Notes: generated from the letters alone by a model not told the origin. A stretch of DNA of 64,000 nt from Voacanga thouarsii (GCA_026120185.1 JANUWF010002200.1:3904001-3968000); one strand, 5' to 3'. Counted from the stretch's first letter, positions 24,439 to 36,227 are shown. Numbers and translations are program-made.

Positions 24439-25050
24439 CTAATCAATTAGAGACTCCATCCACGTACCAGGAAAGAGATTATTTAAACGCAGCTGAGAAG
24501 CTCTGGCCCTCTTCTTGGGTTTCCTGCGGGGAGGCATTGATCCAAGCAATTCAAGAATATCTTCTTCAATCTGCTCTCGAGAAAGTGCAAGAGTGAATCC
24601 CCTCTTCCTCTTCTCCTTCGATTCAGCCTCGTTCAATCTGAAATTCTCTCTCTCCTCGTCATCCAAAGCACCCGTCTTCTTCATCTCCTTGTAAATTTCC
24701 GTATTTCCGATGATTCTGTGCTGTTCTTGCTCATCTTTAGTTTCTTCAGAAGCTTTCTTGACCTCTGGTTGCCGTTCTGGATCCTCCTTAGTTCCTAAGG
24801 AAGACCCCTTTACCTTGGTTCGAATTTTAATGCCAAATCTGAATAGCCTGCTTTGCCGATCGCAATCGTTACCACCATTCTGTAGTTCCTCCATTCTTAC
24901 TGCGCTAACACCACTGGGATTAGGTTGTTGTTTTTGATCCTCTTTAGTTTCTATGGACAACTCGTTCACCTTAGGTCGAATTTTAATGCGAAATTTCGAC
25001 AATCCGCTCTGCCGATCGCAATCTGTACTACCATTCTGTAGTTTCTCCAT
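24439..25050 (-). CDS. DUF1639 family protein with duplicated N-terminal module
   Basis: A single exon of 203 codons starts at the ATG at 25050-25048. The C-terminal part has the plant DUF1639 signature: ALSREQIEEDILELLGSMPP, RRKPKKRARASQLRLN and LFPGTWM (about residues 155-198), ending five residues later as usual for this family. The function of DUF1639 is not established. The basic RRKPKKRAR run could act as a nuclear signal (inference). Residues 1-44 and 53-96 are a tandem repeat of a 52-residue unit (ME-LQNG--DCDRQS, F-IKIR-KV, TKED), also visible at DNA level. The middle is highly charged and probably disordered. It is convergent with the mannosidase gene and 753 bp downstream of the PPR gene on the same strand. 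A start at Met53 would drop one repeat, but the upstream ATG has a good promoter context. Confidence 0.85.
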   Translation of the reverse strand: MEKLQNGSTDCDRQSGLSKFRIKIRPKVNELSIETKEDQKQQPNPSGVSAVRMEELQNGGNDCDRQSRLFRFGIKIRTKVKGSSLGTKEDPERQPEVKKASEETKDEQEQHRIIGNTEIYKEMKKTGALDDEERENFRLNEAESKEKRKRGFTLALSREQIEEDILELLGSMPPRRKPKKRARASQLRLNNLFPGTWMESLID

Positions 25051-25282
25051 GCTTGTGATTTAAAAACAAAAAAAAAAAAAACAGCCCAAAATTATCCAAA
25101 ATAACTTCAGAGACAACAGTTCTATTAAGATCAACAAGGAGCAAAAGATTGCTTCTTCAAGTCTTGGGCTCGGCCGAAACACAGAGAACAGAGACAACTC
25201 TATTCTCACACTTTCAGGGGTGACGGCACATTCATCAAACACAGAACAAAATCTGGTGTGTAAATACTCTATACTAAGTTTC

Positions 25283-25290
25283 TATTTATA
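25283..25290 (-). promoter_or_regulatory. TATA box of the DUF1639 gene
   Basis: TATAAATA on the minus strand, 233 bp upstream of the ATG. It predicts transcription start near 25255 and a leader of about 200 nt. The leader is AC-rich with an A-run just before the ATG. Confidence 0.6.
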
Positions 25291-25299
25291 TGAGAGAAT

Positions 25300-25802
25300 C
25301 TCCCTAAAGTAAAACCCACACAATCGTCGCCCTTAATTCGGACGCTGCTTGCAGTAGCCGCCTTCAAGGTTGGATATCTCTCCTGCAAGTCCTTTCTTGT
25401 AATAATTCAACGGCCATAACCGCCATTCATTCCCGCCCAGGCGGATTAATTGTCTTAATTTAGATAGCACGACACCGTTTCTGCATCACGTCATCGTCTT
25501 ACTTATAAACTTCTTGCCCACCTTGTCAACTAAAAATTGAAAATGTTAAGCCAACTTCTTCACTAGATCTCATTTCCTGACCCATCGGGCCATCCTTACA
25601 ACGGAGAATGAGTCGTGTTCTAAAGCAGTAAAATGAAAGTCAAAACCTCATTTCTTTATCATTCCTAGACAAAATTCTTAAATCTTCATTAACCTAAAAC
25701 CTAAAGTAAACAAAGATGATTGCCCCACTTTCTAACGCTGGAAACTAGTCTTAAAAACTTGGGAATCTCAGGCTTTACAAAGAATACAAGTATTCATTTA
25801 GG
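25300..25802. other. Upstream region of the DUF1639 gene and 3' UTR of the PPR gene
   Basis: About 500 bp between two minus-strand genes. The part near 25320-25510 is relatively GC-rich (CGTCGCCC, CGGACGC, GACACCG) and likely proximal promoter. The part near 25700-25802 is likely PPR 3' UTR. No reading frame or repeat. Confidence 0.5.
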
Positions 25803-27833
25803 CTAGAGTTCACAGCCGACTGCCACATTTATAGATGAATTAATTGGAAAATTTGTAGAAGATTCAATTCCATACTGGTCTATACAGTTCAATGTAAACC
25901 TTTTATCAGGCAGACAGCTGTCGTCTCTCATGTGCCTAAACAAGAGTAACAGAATTCCATAAATAGCATCGCCTTGAGGATGCATTTGATCAGCAACCGC
26001 AAAACTGTGATTTTTCCTTTCTATTTCAATCCAACTCATCCCTATCTCTTTTGCTACTCCCATCTCCTTCATCTCCCTGATAGTTCTGGCTCTGTCTTTC
26101 CATTTTCCTCTTGAAGAATAGATCTTGGCCATTAAAATGTAGGGAACAGGACTGTCAGGTGCAGCTATAGCCAATTGATCAGCTGCATATTTGCCCATTT
26201 TTGGATTGCCATGAATACCACAAGCGCCAAGTAATGCTTGCCAAACTAGTGCATCTGGTTTCACTGGTAATCCCTCAATAAAATCCTTTGCTTCATTTAG
26301 GAGACCTGCTCGTCCAAGCATGTCAACAACACAAGCGTAGTGCTCCATCCTTGGAGTGATCCCATATAATTTCTGCATGGATTCAAAAAATTCCATTCCT
26401 CTGTGCACCAACCCCACATGGCTACAAGCATGAATTAAAGAGAGAAATGTAACATTTGTTGGCTCTAGGGCCTCTGATTTCATCTCTTCATACAATTCGA
26501 GTGCTTTAAGACCATTTCCATGACGAGCAGAAGCAGCAATCATAGAGTTCCACGAAACCTGATTCTTCTGTGGCATCTTAACAAAGACTTTAACAGATTC
26601 CTCTGATTCCCCACACTTGGAATACATGTTAATTAAGCCATTATTGACAAAAGTGTTAGCGCCAAATGCTTTCTTTATAACTAGAGAGTGAACTTGTTTA
26701 CCAAGACCCAAGAAAGTCCCAGTGTCAAACACGCCAAGAACAGCAGAGACTGTATTTGCATCAATCTCAATTCCTTCCTTCACCATTTTGACAAAAATCT
26801 GGATAGCCTCATCCTCATACCCATGTTGGGCAAAGCCTACGAGTAGAACGGTCATGGAGATCTCATCAACCATCTGAGCAAGCTTAAAAATTTGCCAAGC
26901 ATTGTCCAAACTACCACATTTCGAATACATATCCATTAGTGCACTTTCAACACACATATCTGATTGTATCCCCAACTTCCAAACAATTGCATGAAGTTGC
27001 CATCCCTCTTTTAGAGCCTGCCAACCGGCGCATGCTGAGAGTGCACTCAGATATGTCAAGTAATTGGGAGTTACTAATCCAGAACGCATTTTTACAAATA
27101 AACTGAAGCTTTCCTCATAAAACTCGTTTTGCAAAAGACCTGAAATTACTGCTGTCCAAGTGATGACATTTCTTTCCACCATCTCATCAAAAACCTGCCT
27201 CCCCGAACCAAAACTGCCACACCGAAAGTAAGACGTTATCAAAGCATTCCCAACTGTGATTTCCCTCTCGTAGCCACTGGACATTACCAGCCCATGCAAC
27301 ATCTTACAGACTCCAAGATAATCAAGTCCATCACACGCGGATAAAATTGTAGTCAAACTGGCTTGATCGAACCCATAAAGAACAGAACCAAGCATTTCGT
27401 TAAAACGCGCAATTCCAAATTCAAAATTCCCATTTGCTAAAAACCCAGAAATAATTGAATTCCACGATATGGTATCTCTCACAGTCATACCATCAAACAC
27501 CTTAACCGCATCACACAATTCACCACATTTTGAATACATGGAAATGACAGAGTTCCAAACCACCAAGGCATTGCGAAAATTATACGGGACACTCAAATTA
27601 TAGAGTTGCAGGTCCTTGATAACGGAGGCATGCAGAGAAGAACCCAGACGGATATTTCTCTCCCTTCCGCAGAGGGATAGGAGGTTGCTTGTTTCTGCAT
27701 AATTTAACCAGTATCTTGGGGCTTGCGAAGAAAATGCAGCTGCAGAAGAGAGAGCCCTGAAAGGGAAGATGAGAAAGGAATTCCACGAGGGGAAGAGATT
27801 ATTCAACGTTTGGAAAAGCCATCTGGAATTCAT
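25803..27833 (-). CDS. Pentatricopeptide repeat protein, PLS class with E/E+ motifs (At3g05340-like)
   Basis: One intronless frame of 676 residues from the ATG at 27833-27831. The frame opens 12 codons further up only from a TTG, behind a stop. The first 45 residues have Arg, Ser and aromatic residues and no Asp/Glu, as in a mitochondrial or plastid presequence. PLS-type repeats follow, with VVWNSVISMYSKCGELCDA, ALMDMYSKCGSLDNAW and LINMYSKCGESEESV, then an E block from about residue 528 (VWQALLGACGIHGNPKMG, IYSSRGKWKDRA, GMSWIEIERKNHSF) and an E+ region. No DYW deaminase domain follows. The whole length resembles Arabidopsis At3g05340. Such proteins bind single organellar RNA sites, typically for C-to-U editing with a DYW partner; the target is unknown. 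No frame damage. Confidence 0.93.
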   Translation of the reverse strand: MNSRWLFQTLNNLFPSWNSFLIFPFRALSSAAAFSSQAPRYWLNYAETSNLLSLCGRERNIRLGSSLHASVIKDLQLYNLSVPYNFRNALVVWNSVISMYSKCGELCDAVKVFDGMTVRDTISWNSIISGFLANGNFEFGIARFNEMLGSVLYGFDQASLTTILSACDGLDYLGVCKMLHGLVMSSGYEREITVGNALITSYFRCGSFGSGRQVFDEMVERNVITWTAVISGLLQNEFYEESFSLFVKMRSGLVTPNYLTYLSALSACAGWQALKEGWQLHAIVWKLGIQSDMCVESALMDMYSKCGSLDNAWQIFKLAQMVDEISMTVLLVGFAQHGYEDEAIQIFVKMVKEGIEIDANTVSAVLGVFDTGTFLGLGKQVHSLVIKKAFGANTFVNNGLINMYSKCGESEESVKVFVKMPQKNQVSWNSMIAASARHGNGLKALELYEEMKSEALEPTNVTFLSLIHACSHVGLVHRGMEFFESMQKLYGITPRMEHYACVVDMLGRAGLLNEAKDFIEGLPVKPDALVWQALLGACGIHGNPKMGKYAADQLAIAAPDSPVPYILMAKIYSSRGKWKDRARTIREMKEMGVAKEIGMSWIEIERKNHSFAVADQMHPQGDAIYGILLLLFRHMRDDSCLPDKRFTLNCIDQYGIESSTNFPINSSINVAVGCEL

Positions 27834-27887
27834 CCATCTAATAGTGGTTTTGGTTTTTCTGAGAGCCAAGCACAGTCTGCTTTAATC

Positions 27888-27894
27888 TTATATA
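27888..27894 (-). promoter_or_regulatory. Probable TATA box of the PPR gene
   Basis: TATATAA on the minus strand, 55 bp upstream of the PPR start codon. It implies a leader of only about 25-30 nt. It lies 79 bp from the left end of the hAT element, which therefore occupies the upstream promoter position. Confidence 0.5.
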
Positions 27895-27972
27895 CGGCCA
27901 CCCAATCCCGCCCAGGTTTTTGCCCATGACCGCCAATTTCAAATTTGGGATTTAGAGATTCACCGAAAAAGC

Positions 27973-30900
27973 TAGCGTTGACATGTGAGTCGGTCTACAC
28001 AATTTTAAACAGTGTCTGGCTAGGCTCGATGGCCGATGCATGGGTCATGCGGGCCGATCCATGCTGGGCCCAAGGCCAGAAGTCTTGGGCCTGTGAGGCC
28101 CGCAGGGCATGGGCCAGGTTGGACCTGGGCCTTCTTCTCTCCATTTTTATTTTTTTCCCACTTAATTCAATTATTTAAAATTATAAAAAAATTATCTTGA
28201 AGTGGTGGGGGATTAGCTTCAACTCTTACCAATTTTATTAATTAATAAAATTTGATATCTAAACATCTTAAAAATATTATAATAATTAAAATTTTAAAAT
28301 ATAATAAATATCCTAAAAATAAAATTAAATAATTACATTATATTATTTATCCTAAGTTCCTAACTATTCAAATACTAAACTAACTATTTTGCTCACCCCA
28401 TTCATCATCTGAGTCATCATCAACCATCAACGAATTGGTCGTCTTATCTTCAATTGCAAACCAACTACTGCAACATATTAACATCTTTAAAGTATGATGA
28501 GCTAATCAAGATCTTTTTCATCAATCGTTCGAGTGCTTTTACTAAAGACGCTTTTCGATGGCACTATAAAAATAGGTGGTGTCAAAAGATCACGTGCCAT
28601 TTTAGATAAAATGCGATATTAACTTATATGAACCTTCCACCAATCACAAATGTCAAAATATTGATTCTTATTTTCTACCAAATATTGCATCTTGTAAATT
28701 GCCATCTCATTGTAGGTGATAGATTATCCTTTTTTACGTTTTATAATACTCCGTGGATTGAATACTGATAAAATCAAAGAAGTAGATCTTCATGGTGGTT
28801 AAAATTGACTGCTAGATGATAATGATGAACCTTGCCTATTTAAAGTAGCAGAACCAGAAAAGAACATTCAAACTCATACAAATTATACATGTCAGATAGA
28901 GTTTTAGCCGTTTTATCTTTTATATCTTTTATCATACATTGCCTAAGTGTTTAAGATTCATTAATATCTATTGTTTCGTATAAATATTCAATAATACTAT
29001 GAAATCCATCCGTTTTTACTCGAAGATCCATACACAATGCCATGCAGTATAAAATAAGAATATCTTCATAATATTTTTTATATTTTTCAAATATACTTCT
29101 CATAAAATAAGCATATTAGGGATGCTCCATATACTCACAAAAAATATGTGCTACTTTAGCAAGTGTTGGAAGAATATGATGAGTAGTGGGATAATAAAAT
29201 CCCGATAAAAGTTCAGTTGGTTCTTTACAAATAAATAAAAATATTGAAAGCTCAATACAATTTTCAAAAAGAGTTTCAGTTAGTTGAGATTGAAAATTGT
29301 TACTATTACAAAATTCAATAAGTTGATTTTGAAAAAGTATAATACTTTCAAACATATCTAAAATTGAGTTCTATATAGTTTTATAATCTAATCTAAATTT
29401 TTTAAAAGATACACATTGTTCTCGGCGTAAAGTCTTAAAGTTTCATTGCCTAGTTGGAAAATTTTTAATAAATAAAACAACATTTCTAATTATATTAACA
29501 ATATCATCAATATATTTATATCATTCCTTAACACACAAATTAAATATATGACAAGTATATCTAGTAAGAAATAAAATACTATCTAACATAAGATTCATAG
29601 TATTTCTCAAAAATTACTATGACAAAATCATTATTTGAAGTGTTATCTAAAGAAATATAAATAATTTTATTTAAAATTCTATATTCACGATATGTTTGAA
29701 TAATCATTCTAGCAATGTATCTACAATCACAAGTAAGAGCAAATTTCTAATTATAAGAATCAAACATAGCAATTAGATATTCTTTCATTTCCTTATATAT
29801 TTTTGTTATATCATTTTTAATATTGTTCTAAGAATCATTTTCCATACAAATTGACAATTGTTTTGTATGTATTTTTTCATAATGTGATTTTTTTTAAAAT
29901 TAAAAGGTAATTTAGTTTAAACAATCATTTTAGAAAATTCACTTCTATTTTTTTTATGATCGGATTGAAAATTACCAATAATTTGATCTTCTATAGTATG
30001 AATTTGTTGTTATTTAAGTATGTTTTCTAATCAATCATTATGTGACCTTTTTATATGTTTAACTAACGTTCCTGTCTCTCCTCCCTTCTTATATGCATAT
30101 ACCACCTTACAAATTTTATATGTTGCCCTATCATTATCATTATCATTTTAAAAAAGATTCCAAATCATAGATATTTTTGCTTTAACTACAACTTCCAAAG
30201 TTTCACCACCATCCTGACCCATATTAGATTCATCAGAATTGATAGTTAGAGTTGGTTGTGATTGTGAAACACTAACGCTAGGCCTACTAGGGGCCTTCAT
30301 TTTCATTACATATTTCATTATTTATTAAATTCAAGGTTGAATCTATATTGAAATCAAAATATCCAAATGATTGTGATGAAGAAAATTGATGATATTGATT
30401 TGGATCCATTATTAAAAAAAAAATCAATTAAAATTCAAATAAATTTTTTAAAAAATGAAATAAAGTATTAACAAATAATGAAACAATAAATTTGAAAAAT
30501 ATAAATAACAAATTAACTTAAAAATTAAACAAATAACTAAAACAAATAAACAATTAATAAAGCTAAAAATAAGAATGTAATATTAAGAAACACTAACTAA
30601 TTGATGGCTAAGAACAACTATACTTTGTGAAGTTTTACTTCTTGTATCCACCATTTCGTTACTCAATAATCTTCCAAAATATGAAGACTTTACTTGAAGA
30701 ACTGAAAAAATATATAAAAAAATAAATTCTATTCTAAAACTTATTGTAGAGCAAATAAAAATATTTGAGGATTGTGAGAGAAAGAGGAATGAAAATAAGA
30801 GAGTTGGAGAGAGTTAAAGAATATTTGGTGAGTTTTGGGGTGAATTGGGGGGGGTATTTATAGAGTTTTGGATGTTAGGGGGGGAGAATATAGCCGTTAG

Positions 30901-31100
30901 GGGTTTAAAAGAAAAAAAAAGGTTTTTAACTGTTTTAGGGACCAATTTACAAAAAAAAAAAATGGAGGGCCATTGGTGCAATGGCTCTCCAATGCAGGCC
31001 AGGGATTTCCCTGGCCCGAACTGGCCCTCCCTATAGTGGCCGGTTTAGCTAGCGGCCTGGCCCAGCCCAACGGGCTGAACCGACCCACTTGTCAATGCTA
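27973..31100 (-). mobile_element. Complete hAT transposon, 3128 bp, TSD GAAAAAGC
   Basis: The left end reads TAGCGTTGACATGTGAGT and the right end, inverted, TAGCATTGACAAGTGGGT. The terminal inverted repeat is 22 bp with three mismatches. It is flanked by a perfect 8-bp duplication GAAAAAGC (27965-27972, 31101-31108), as made by hAT transposases. The regions next to both ends are GC-rich and full of GGCC words (28010-28130, 30960-31080), unlike the AT-rich middle. A decayed hAT transposase lies inside on minus. It inserted about 140 bp upstream of the PPR start codon. Confidence 0.93.
28440..30420 (-). pseudogene. hAT transposase remnant
   Basis: Minus strand. Near 30050-30130 a BED-finger-like stretch reads CKVVYAYKKGGETGTLVKHI followed by KRSHND. 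At 29355-29116 a helical region reads LLSGFYYPTTHHILP, in the style of the hAT RNase-H insertion domain. At about 28680-28480 the hATC dimerisation region reads DWWKVH, LSKMARDLLTPPIFIVPSKS and VFSKSTRTIDEKD. Stops and frame changes separate all of these. The residues expected for a working enzyme are not all recoverable; the element can move only in trans, if at all. Confidence 0.8.
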
Positions 31101-31108
31101 GAAAAAGC

Positions 31109-32124
31109 AATATTTTCAAAACAGGACCCTTGTTAAAAAATTTATTGGTTCACGGTTTAATAGTTTAATCGTAAGTAGGTAGATTGTTATTAAATCGTAA
31201 TTGAATCAGTAATATTATAATTTTAAATTTTAAAATACGATTATTATAATGAATAAAATTGATTAATAATATAATGTAATTCAAGTCTATAAAGGTATAA
31301 ATATTCAAATTTATAACTAATAAAATGTAATAAAATGGCAAATTATCAATAAAACAAACAATTCACAACTATAAAATTAAAAGTAGCGATAAGTTCAAAT
31401 TTATCCCTTTAATTTATTTTTTTAAAATAGACTGATTAGACGAGTATCGAATGGACCAGTTTAAAGCTTTATCAATTGGACCGATTGGTCCAATATGGTT
31501 TGCACATTTAGTAACGGTTTTTGAAAAAAATGGTTAAAAATAATAGACCAAACCAATGATAGTAATCCGGTTTAAAAAATAGCCCACCATTTTTCAGTCC
31601 TTAAATTCCAAAATTAAGAAAAAAGAATAGTACCCATATGTTCACAAAATAATGATCACTTTTAGATAATTAATAAAATTTTTACTTTTATTAAAAATTA
31701 TATAATTTAAGATTAAAAAATTAATTCATATTATAATACATCAAAATAATAAATGATAAAATCATATTAAAAATATAATAAAAATATTATTAATTTTACA
31801 AAATAATATACTTATAGGTGAAATAAATCTTTAAAATTGATAATTATTTGAAAACACAAAAGAGTATTTGAAATTGAAGTTTGTTGTGGATTTTTAGGCA
31901 AATTTCTAATTAGTATAGGAAGTTTTGACATATAATAAGAAAAAGGGGGAGAATGGAATTTTCCCCTAATTAGACTTTAAAAGAAAATCATTTATAAGAG
32001 AATGAAATGTCGAGTTTTTTTTTTAAAATCAAAATAGCCACCTTTTGAAAAGGATACCCAAAAATAGCTACCTTTTTCGGGTACCTTCTAGAAGGGGTAC
32101 CTCGCATCTGCTGAATGCGAGGTC
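31109..32124. other. AT-rich sequence, no gene seen
   Basis: About 1 kb with no coding frame. A stretch at 31430-31580 repeats words such as GGACCAGT, GGACCGATTGGTCC and CGGTTT, possibly the end of an old DNA transposon. I could not delimit it. Confidence 0.35.
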
Positions 32125-32239
32125 CACTGTGTAGCCTGTCTAGTTACCCAGACAAGGGTCTTTATAATGAAGAATCAAATGAGTAACCAAGGCCCAGACT
32201 GATACAAACATCTCATATTGATGGTCACACACACATCTC

Positions 32240-32258
32240 GTATATATATATATATATA

Positions 32259-32299
<41 letters not shown>
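32240..32299. repeat. (TA)n microsatellite
   Basis: About 60 bp of TA/AT with a single GT interruption, inside the gypsy-type LTR. Confidence 0.95.
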
Positions 32300-32304
<5 letters not shown>

Positions 32305-33489
32305 GAGAATCTCGTACAAGCAATCTCTATACTACATCAGTAATAAATTATATAATTAAAAGAGAAAGAGTTCGGACCTAGGTTACTGTCACTGTGATAT
32401 TGTCCCTCTATCTATAGGTCTGCTTAACTTCGAATCCTACAAAATAATAAGATAAAAGACACGTGTGAGTAAAAAATCACTTAGTGAGTCCTGTGTGTGC
32501 CAGTGCTTTACAGAACAGATCAAGTAAAATAACATTACGTTTTTGCCCCTAAAAGGCACTACAGAAAAGTTTTCTTTTCCTTTTTCCACTGAAATCAATT
32601 TCCAAAACTCTCTAAAAGTTTATTTAGAACTCAATCATTTTTGAAAAATCATATTTCAATTTCAAATCATTGCTTCAATTTTCACACCACAGGCACTTCT
32701 CTAATAGAAGGTTGGCATGCATGTAAAGCTCACAAGGCTTTGCTTTCGGCGCCACGTCTCATTATGCTTAGACCACAACTTACAACACTCCATTGTGTGT
32801 CACCAGAAGGTAAGTACATCGCAGCGTATTATCGAGAATATATAACAAGTATACCGCAGCATACTAAGTGAACCACAACACACTAAATCTTTTACTTACT
32901 ACTGTAAGTCAGGAGTCCCAATCCTGACGTCATTCACCATCAAGGCAGTAAGGAGTCAAAGTTACCGAGTGTCCCCATTCGGCATTCAGCGAACGACTCT
33001 CAAACAACATGCCCGCAGGCATAAGGCAATTGTCAGGTACTAAACGGCTAGCTAGGATGACTTATTTCATGTCCTGTCACTCTATTTGGAGTAAGATAAT
33101 CCCCAAAACTAGTTTGGTTATTTGGGGTCGTCTATCTCTAACATGAGCTAATACAAAGATCAAAGTCCTTGTTGAGTACTCAACGTTACCAATACCAACC
33201 TCTACTGACTGATTAGGCCAGATGGTTATTTATTTCCACAGGATTTTCAAATCAAACATTTTTGGGGCAAAATATCATTTTTCAGAAATTGATCCCACTG
33301 ACTCGCAAGTCACATAATTATTCTCATAGCTTCATAGCCTAATCAGTTCATTCTATAGGCTCATCAAGCCAATAAAGCAATTTCCGGAATCAAAGTATTA
33401 TTTTTCAAAAGTCAATCTCATACCAAGATATCATTTTCCAAAATCATGTCGAAATAGGGTAGAGGGTTCTTTTCACACATTAAAACAAA

Positions 33490-33760
33490 TTTCCAAGAGT
33501 ATTTGGGTCATTTTGCCCTTACTCAATCACAAAAGTTATTTTCAATGGCATTTGGGTCATTTTACCCATACCTGATTTCAAAAGACTTTCTGAGGGTATT
33601 CGGGTCATTTTACCCTTACTCGATTTAACAAAAATATTCACAAAAATTCCAATAAAGATATTTCGGTCATTTACCGAATACTCGATTTCAAAATTTTTCA
33701 TAAAACATTCCAATAAGGACATTTGGATCATTTTTCAAATACCTTATTTTCAAAAGAACT
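33490..33760. repeat. Degenerate tandem repeat, unit about 60-65 bp, inside the LTR
   Basis: Five units contain the core ATTTGGGTCATTTTACCC (or a variant) followed by ATACT(C/T)(A/G)ATTTCAAAA. They start near 33500, 33550, 33596, 33660 and 33718. Each unit diverged independently, so the array is old. It has no CRISPR-like spacing and no similarity to coding sequence. Confidence 0.7.
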
Positions 33761-36227
33761 TATTTCAAGAAATCCATAATTCTAATCCTAAAGGAGGATT
33801 AAATTCAAATTTTCCAATCATATTTCCATAAAATGTTCCAATAAGGGCATTCTAGTCAACTTGTGAATATCTGATTCTAAAAATTACCATTTTTTTTGAA
33901 AATCTCAAGTAGTTTTATCAAAAAATGACTAAATTCACAAAATTCGTGCTTTAATAATCCGTTAAGGTTTCCAAGCCAATTATGGTGTACATTCGAGCCC
34001 AAAATGGTATGCAAATAAATCTTGTTCAAATGAACCTTAAATATATTAAGAGATTTCCAAAATGATATAAAATATTGCATTTCATAAAACAGTAAAGTAT
34101 ACTAGCTTTCAAAAGGTTTTAGAAGTCAAAGGGACTCACCTCGTGTCCTAAATAAGCTTTTACCGTTCACACCTTTCGACTACCATTTTCACCATTTCCA
34201 ACGTGTCGTTGGCCGTTTATCGGTAAACCTACATTTAACATTGTTTTTATGCTTAGTTGGGTTTGGTCGAAAAGTAGTTGATGTGCCCAATGATTAGCCA
34301 ATGATTGGCCGACGTTCAGCCGACGGTTAAAAATAATGCACAACGGTCATTCATGTCGTTTTCCATCGTTTGTTCAATTCTTCCGTTTTTATTTTTCCAT
34401 ATCCTTCCTCTCTTCATGAACAAGGAATTATCTTCATGTTTCTCATTCATTTCATCCCAAAATCACACAATTAATAATTCTTAAGTACATTCATTTCCTA
34501 ATGGAAATTCTGGAATTTCCTTTCACGATTTTGTTTTCCACAAAACTTTCAATCCACAACTCTGATTGGACTCTATGATATATCAAAATGATCATAAGAC
34601 TTTAAATTTAATTCTGTGTAAGCCCTTTCCTAAGTTCAGATTTTCATGACACAATATAGAGGCAAAAATAGCCCAAATAGTTTGCCCTAATTCAACCATT
34701 CATGTTATCCTTTGATTTCCTTTAACCTTTAACACCTTGTGAATATTAAATTCATTCAATTTTTCCTTCAAATCATCTTTGATCCTTCAATTTTTAGATT
34801 ACAGCAACTCATAAAAAGTCATGTTTATTCAATACAAATTCACTTCCTTCAATCAAAAGATAGCATAATTCATCCCTCTAACCAATTAACTTCCATTTTC
34901 ATTTCACTTTGATCATCATCTCCTCAACCAAGATCGACCCTTCGAACAACCATGAATATTCATTCCTTCATCACACAAAATATTATCCATAAATCCACTA
35001 AGCAGTTGGCACATATAATCACACATAAATTTCACAAACAAAGTTTATGTACCCTAACATTTTATCCAAAATCAAGAAATGAAAATCATGTTTTCATGTT
35101 AAAATTAACATCAAAATAATCACCATTCACCCAACAACAACTTTAATTCTAGTGTGGTGAGGTTTTACCTTATATTTAGAGCTCTTTGGTGTGATTTGCT
35201 CCAAGAATCTCTCAAGAACTCACACACTACACCAAGAACACACATTAGTCACTTTTTCTCTCTCTTTGCTAATTTCTTTGATTTCTTTTTCTCTTGTTTT
35301 TTTCTCCCTTGTGGCTACCAAAATTTGGGCTGTAAAACAGACTTCTCACTACCATAATTCATTAGAATTTTTGGCCAAGCAAATTTTTTTTTCAATTAAT
35401 TACATGGTGGTTTTCATGTAGATGTGTTCTAACCATATAATTGCACACCATTTTCCTTAAATTTTCTCTTCTCCTCTTTCTTGTGGCTGCTGATTTTTCT
35501 GGCCATTTTTCAGCCATTCTACCACCATCTTCATGGAGAAATATTGGCCACTTAAATTGATCAAGACATTAATTAAACGGCTCCACAAATGATGTGTTCA
35601 AATCACAATTAAACACATCATTTTTCTATTTATTTTATAATTCCTTAATTAGTCTTGCATGAATTCTTCATGCAACCTCTCATAAGTTAACACTTGTTCA
35701 TGACTACCAATCACAAAATGCTACACATCCAAATTTTCGATAGCATTTTCAATTTTTCTCAGAAATGACCAAAATTGAGTTCGAAATGAAAAAATATTTT
35801 ACTTTACCATTCACTTTCAAAAATTTCACTAAATCCATTGGTAATACTTAAATCCTTCAATTCATTCTTAGTTTGGTCAAAATCACGGTCAAAATCGCAG
35901 GCGCGGTCAAAATGACGAAAATGTCCCCGATAACCCGAATAACTTAATTCACATCAAAACGTGCGTTTTATCACACTGCTCAATTTTCATTCTCAGCATT
36001 CCCCTAAAGTCTTATTCTTCTAATAGTAGTAACCTTCCGAAGATTTAGGGTACGGGTAGAACAAATCACAAATATAATAATTACATCCAAGTCCCGACAA
36101 AATATTATTATACCAAAATATTCGCTTCATTATACTGATCATCTTTTGATCTGGTCATTAATACAAATTCTCATCCTATTACAAGTAGTAACCAATCAAA
36201 GATTAAAATATAAGGTATTACACATTG

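Larger units (their letters stand above)
32130..36222 (-). mobile_element. Solo LTR of Ty3/gypsy type (about 4.1 kb)
   Basis: On the minus strand the sequence starts TGTAATACCTTATATT (at 36222) and can end GGCTACA (at 32130), giving TGT...ACA ends. The flanks are CATTG (36223-36227) and CACTG (32125-32129), one mismatch from a 5-bp duplication. A long non-coding LTR starting TGTAATACC and containing GGGTCATTTTACCC repeats is typical of large Ty3/gypsy (Tekay/Del-like) LTRs. No gag or pol adjoins it. The left boundary is inferred from the near-duplication. Confidence 0.6.

Noticed and set aside
24054..24446. 130-codon minus-strand frame downstream of the DUF1639 gene
   Set aside because: Hydrophobic low-complexity translation of the AT-rich 3' region with a local DNA repeat; no domain, and it overlaps the DUF1639 stop in another frame.
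25803..27869. PPR start 12 codons upstream of the chosen ATG
   Set aside because: That frame opens at a TTG just after a stop; the ATG at 27833 gives a typical targeting sequence and fits the TATA box.
33490..33760. Regularly spaced repeats that might suggest a CRISPR array
   Set aside because: The repeat is most of the unit, there are no unique equal-length spacers, units are diverged, and the setting is a plant LTR.
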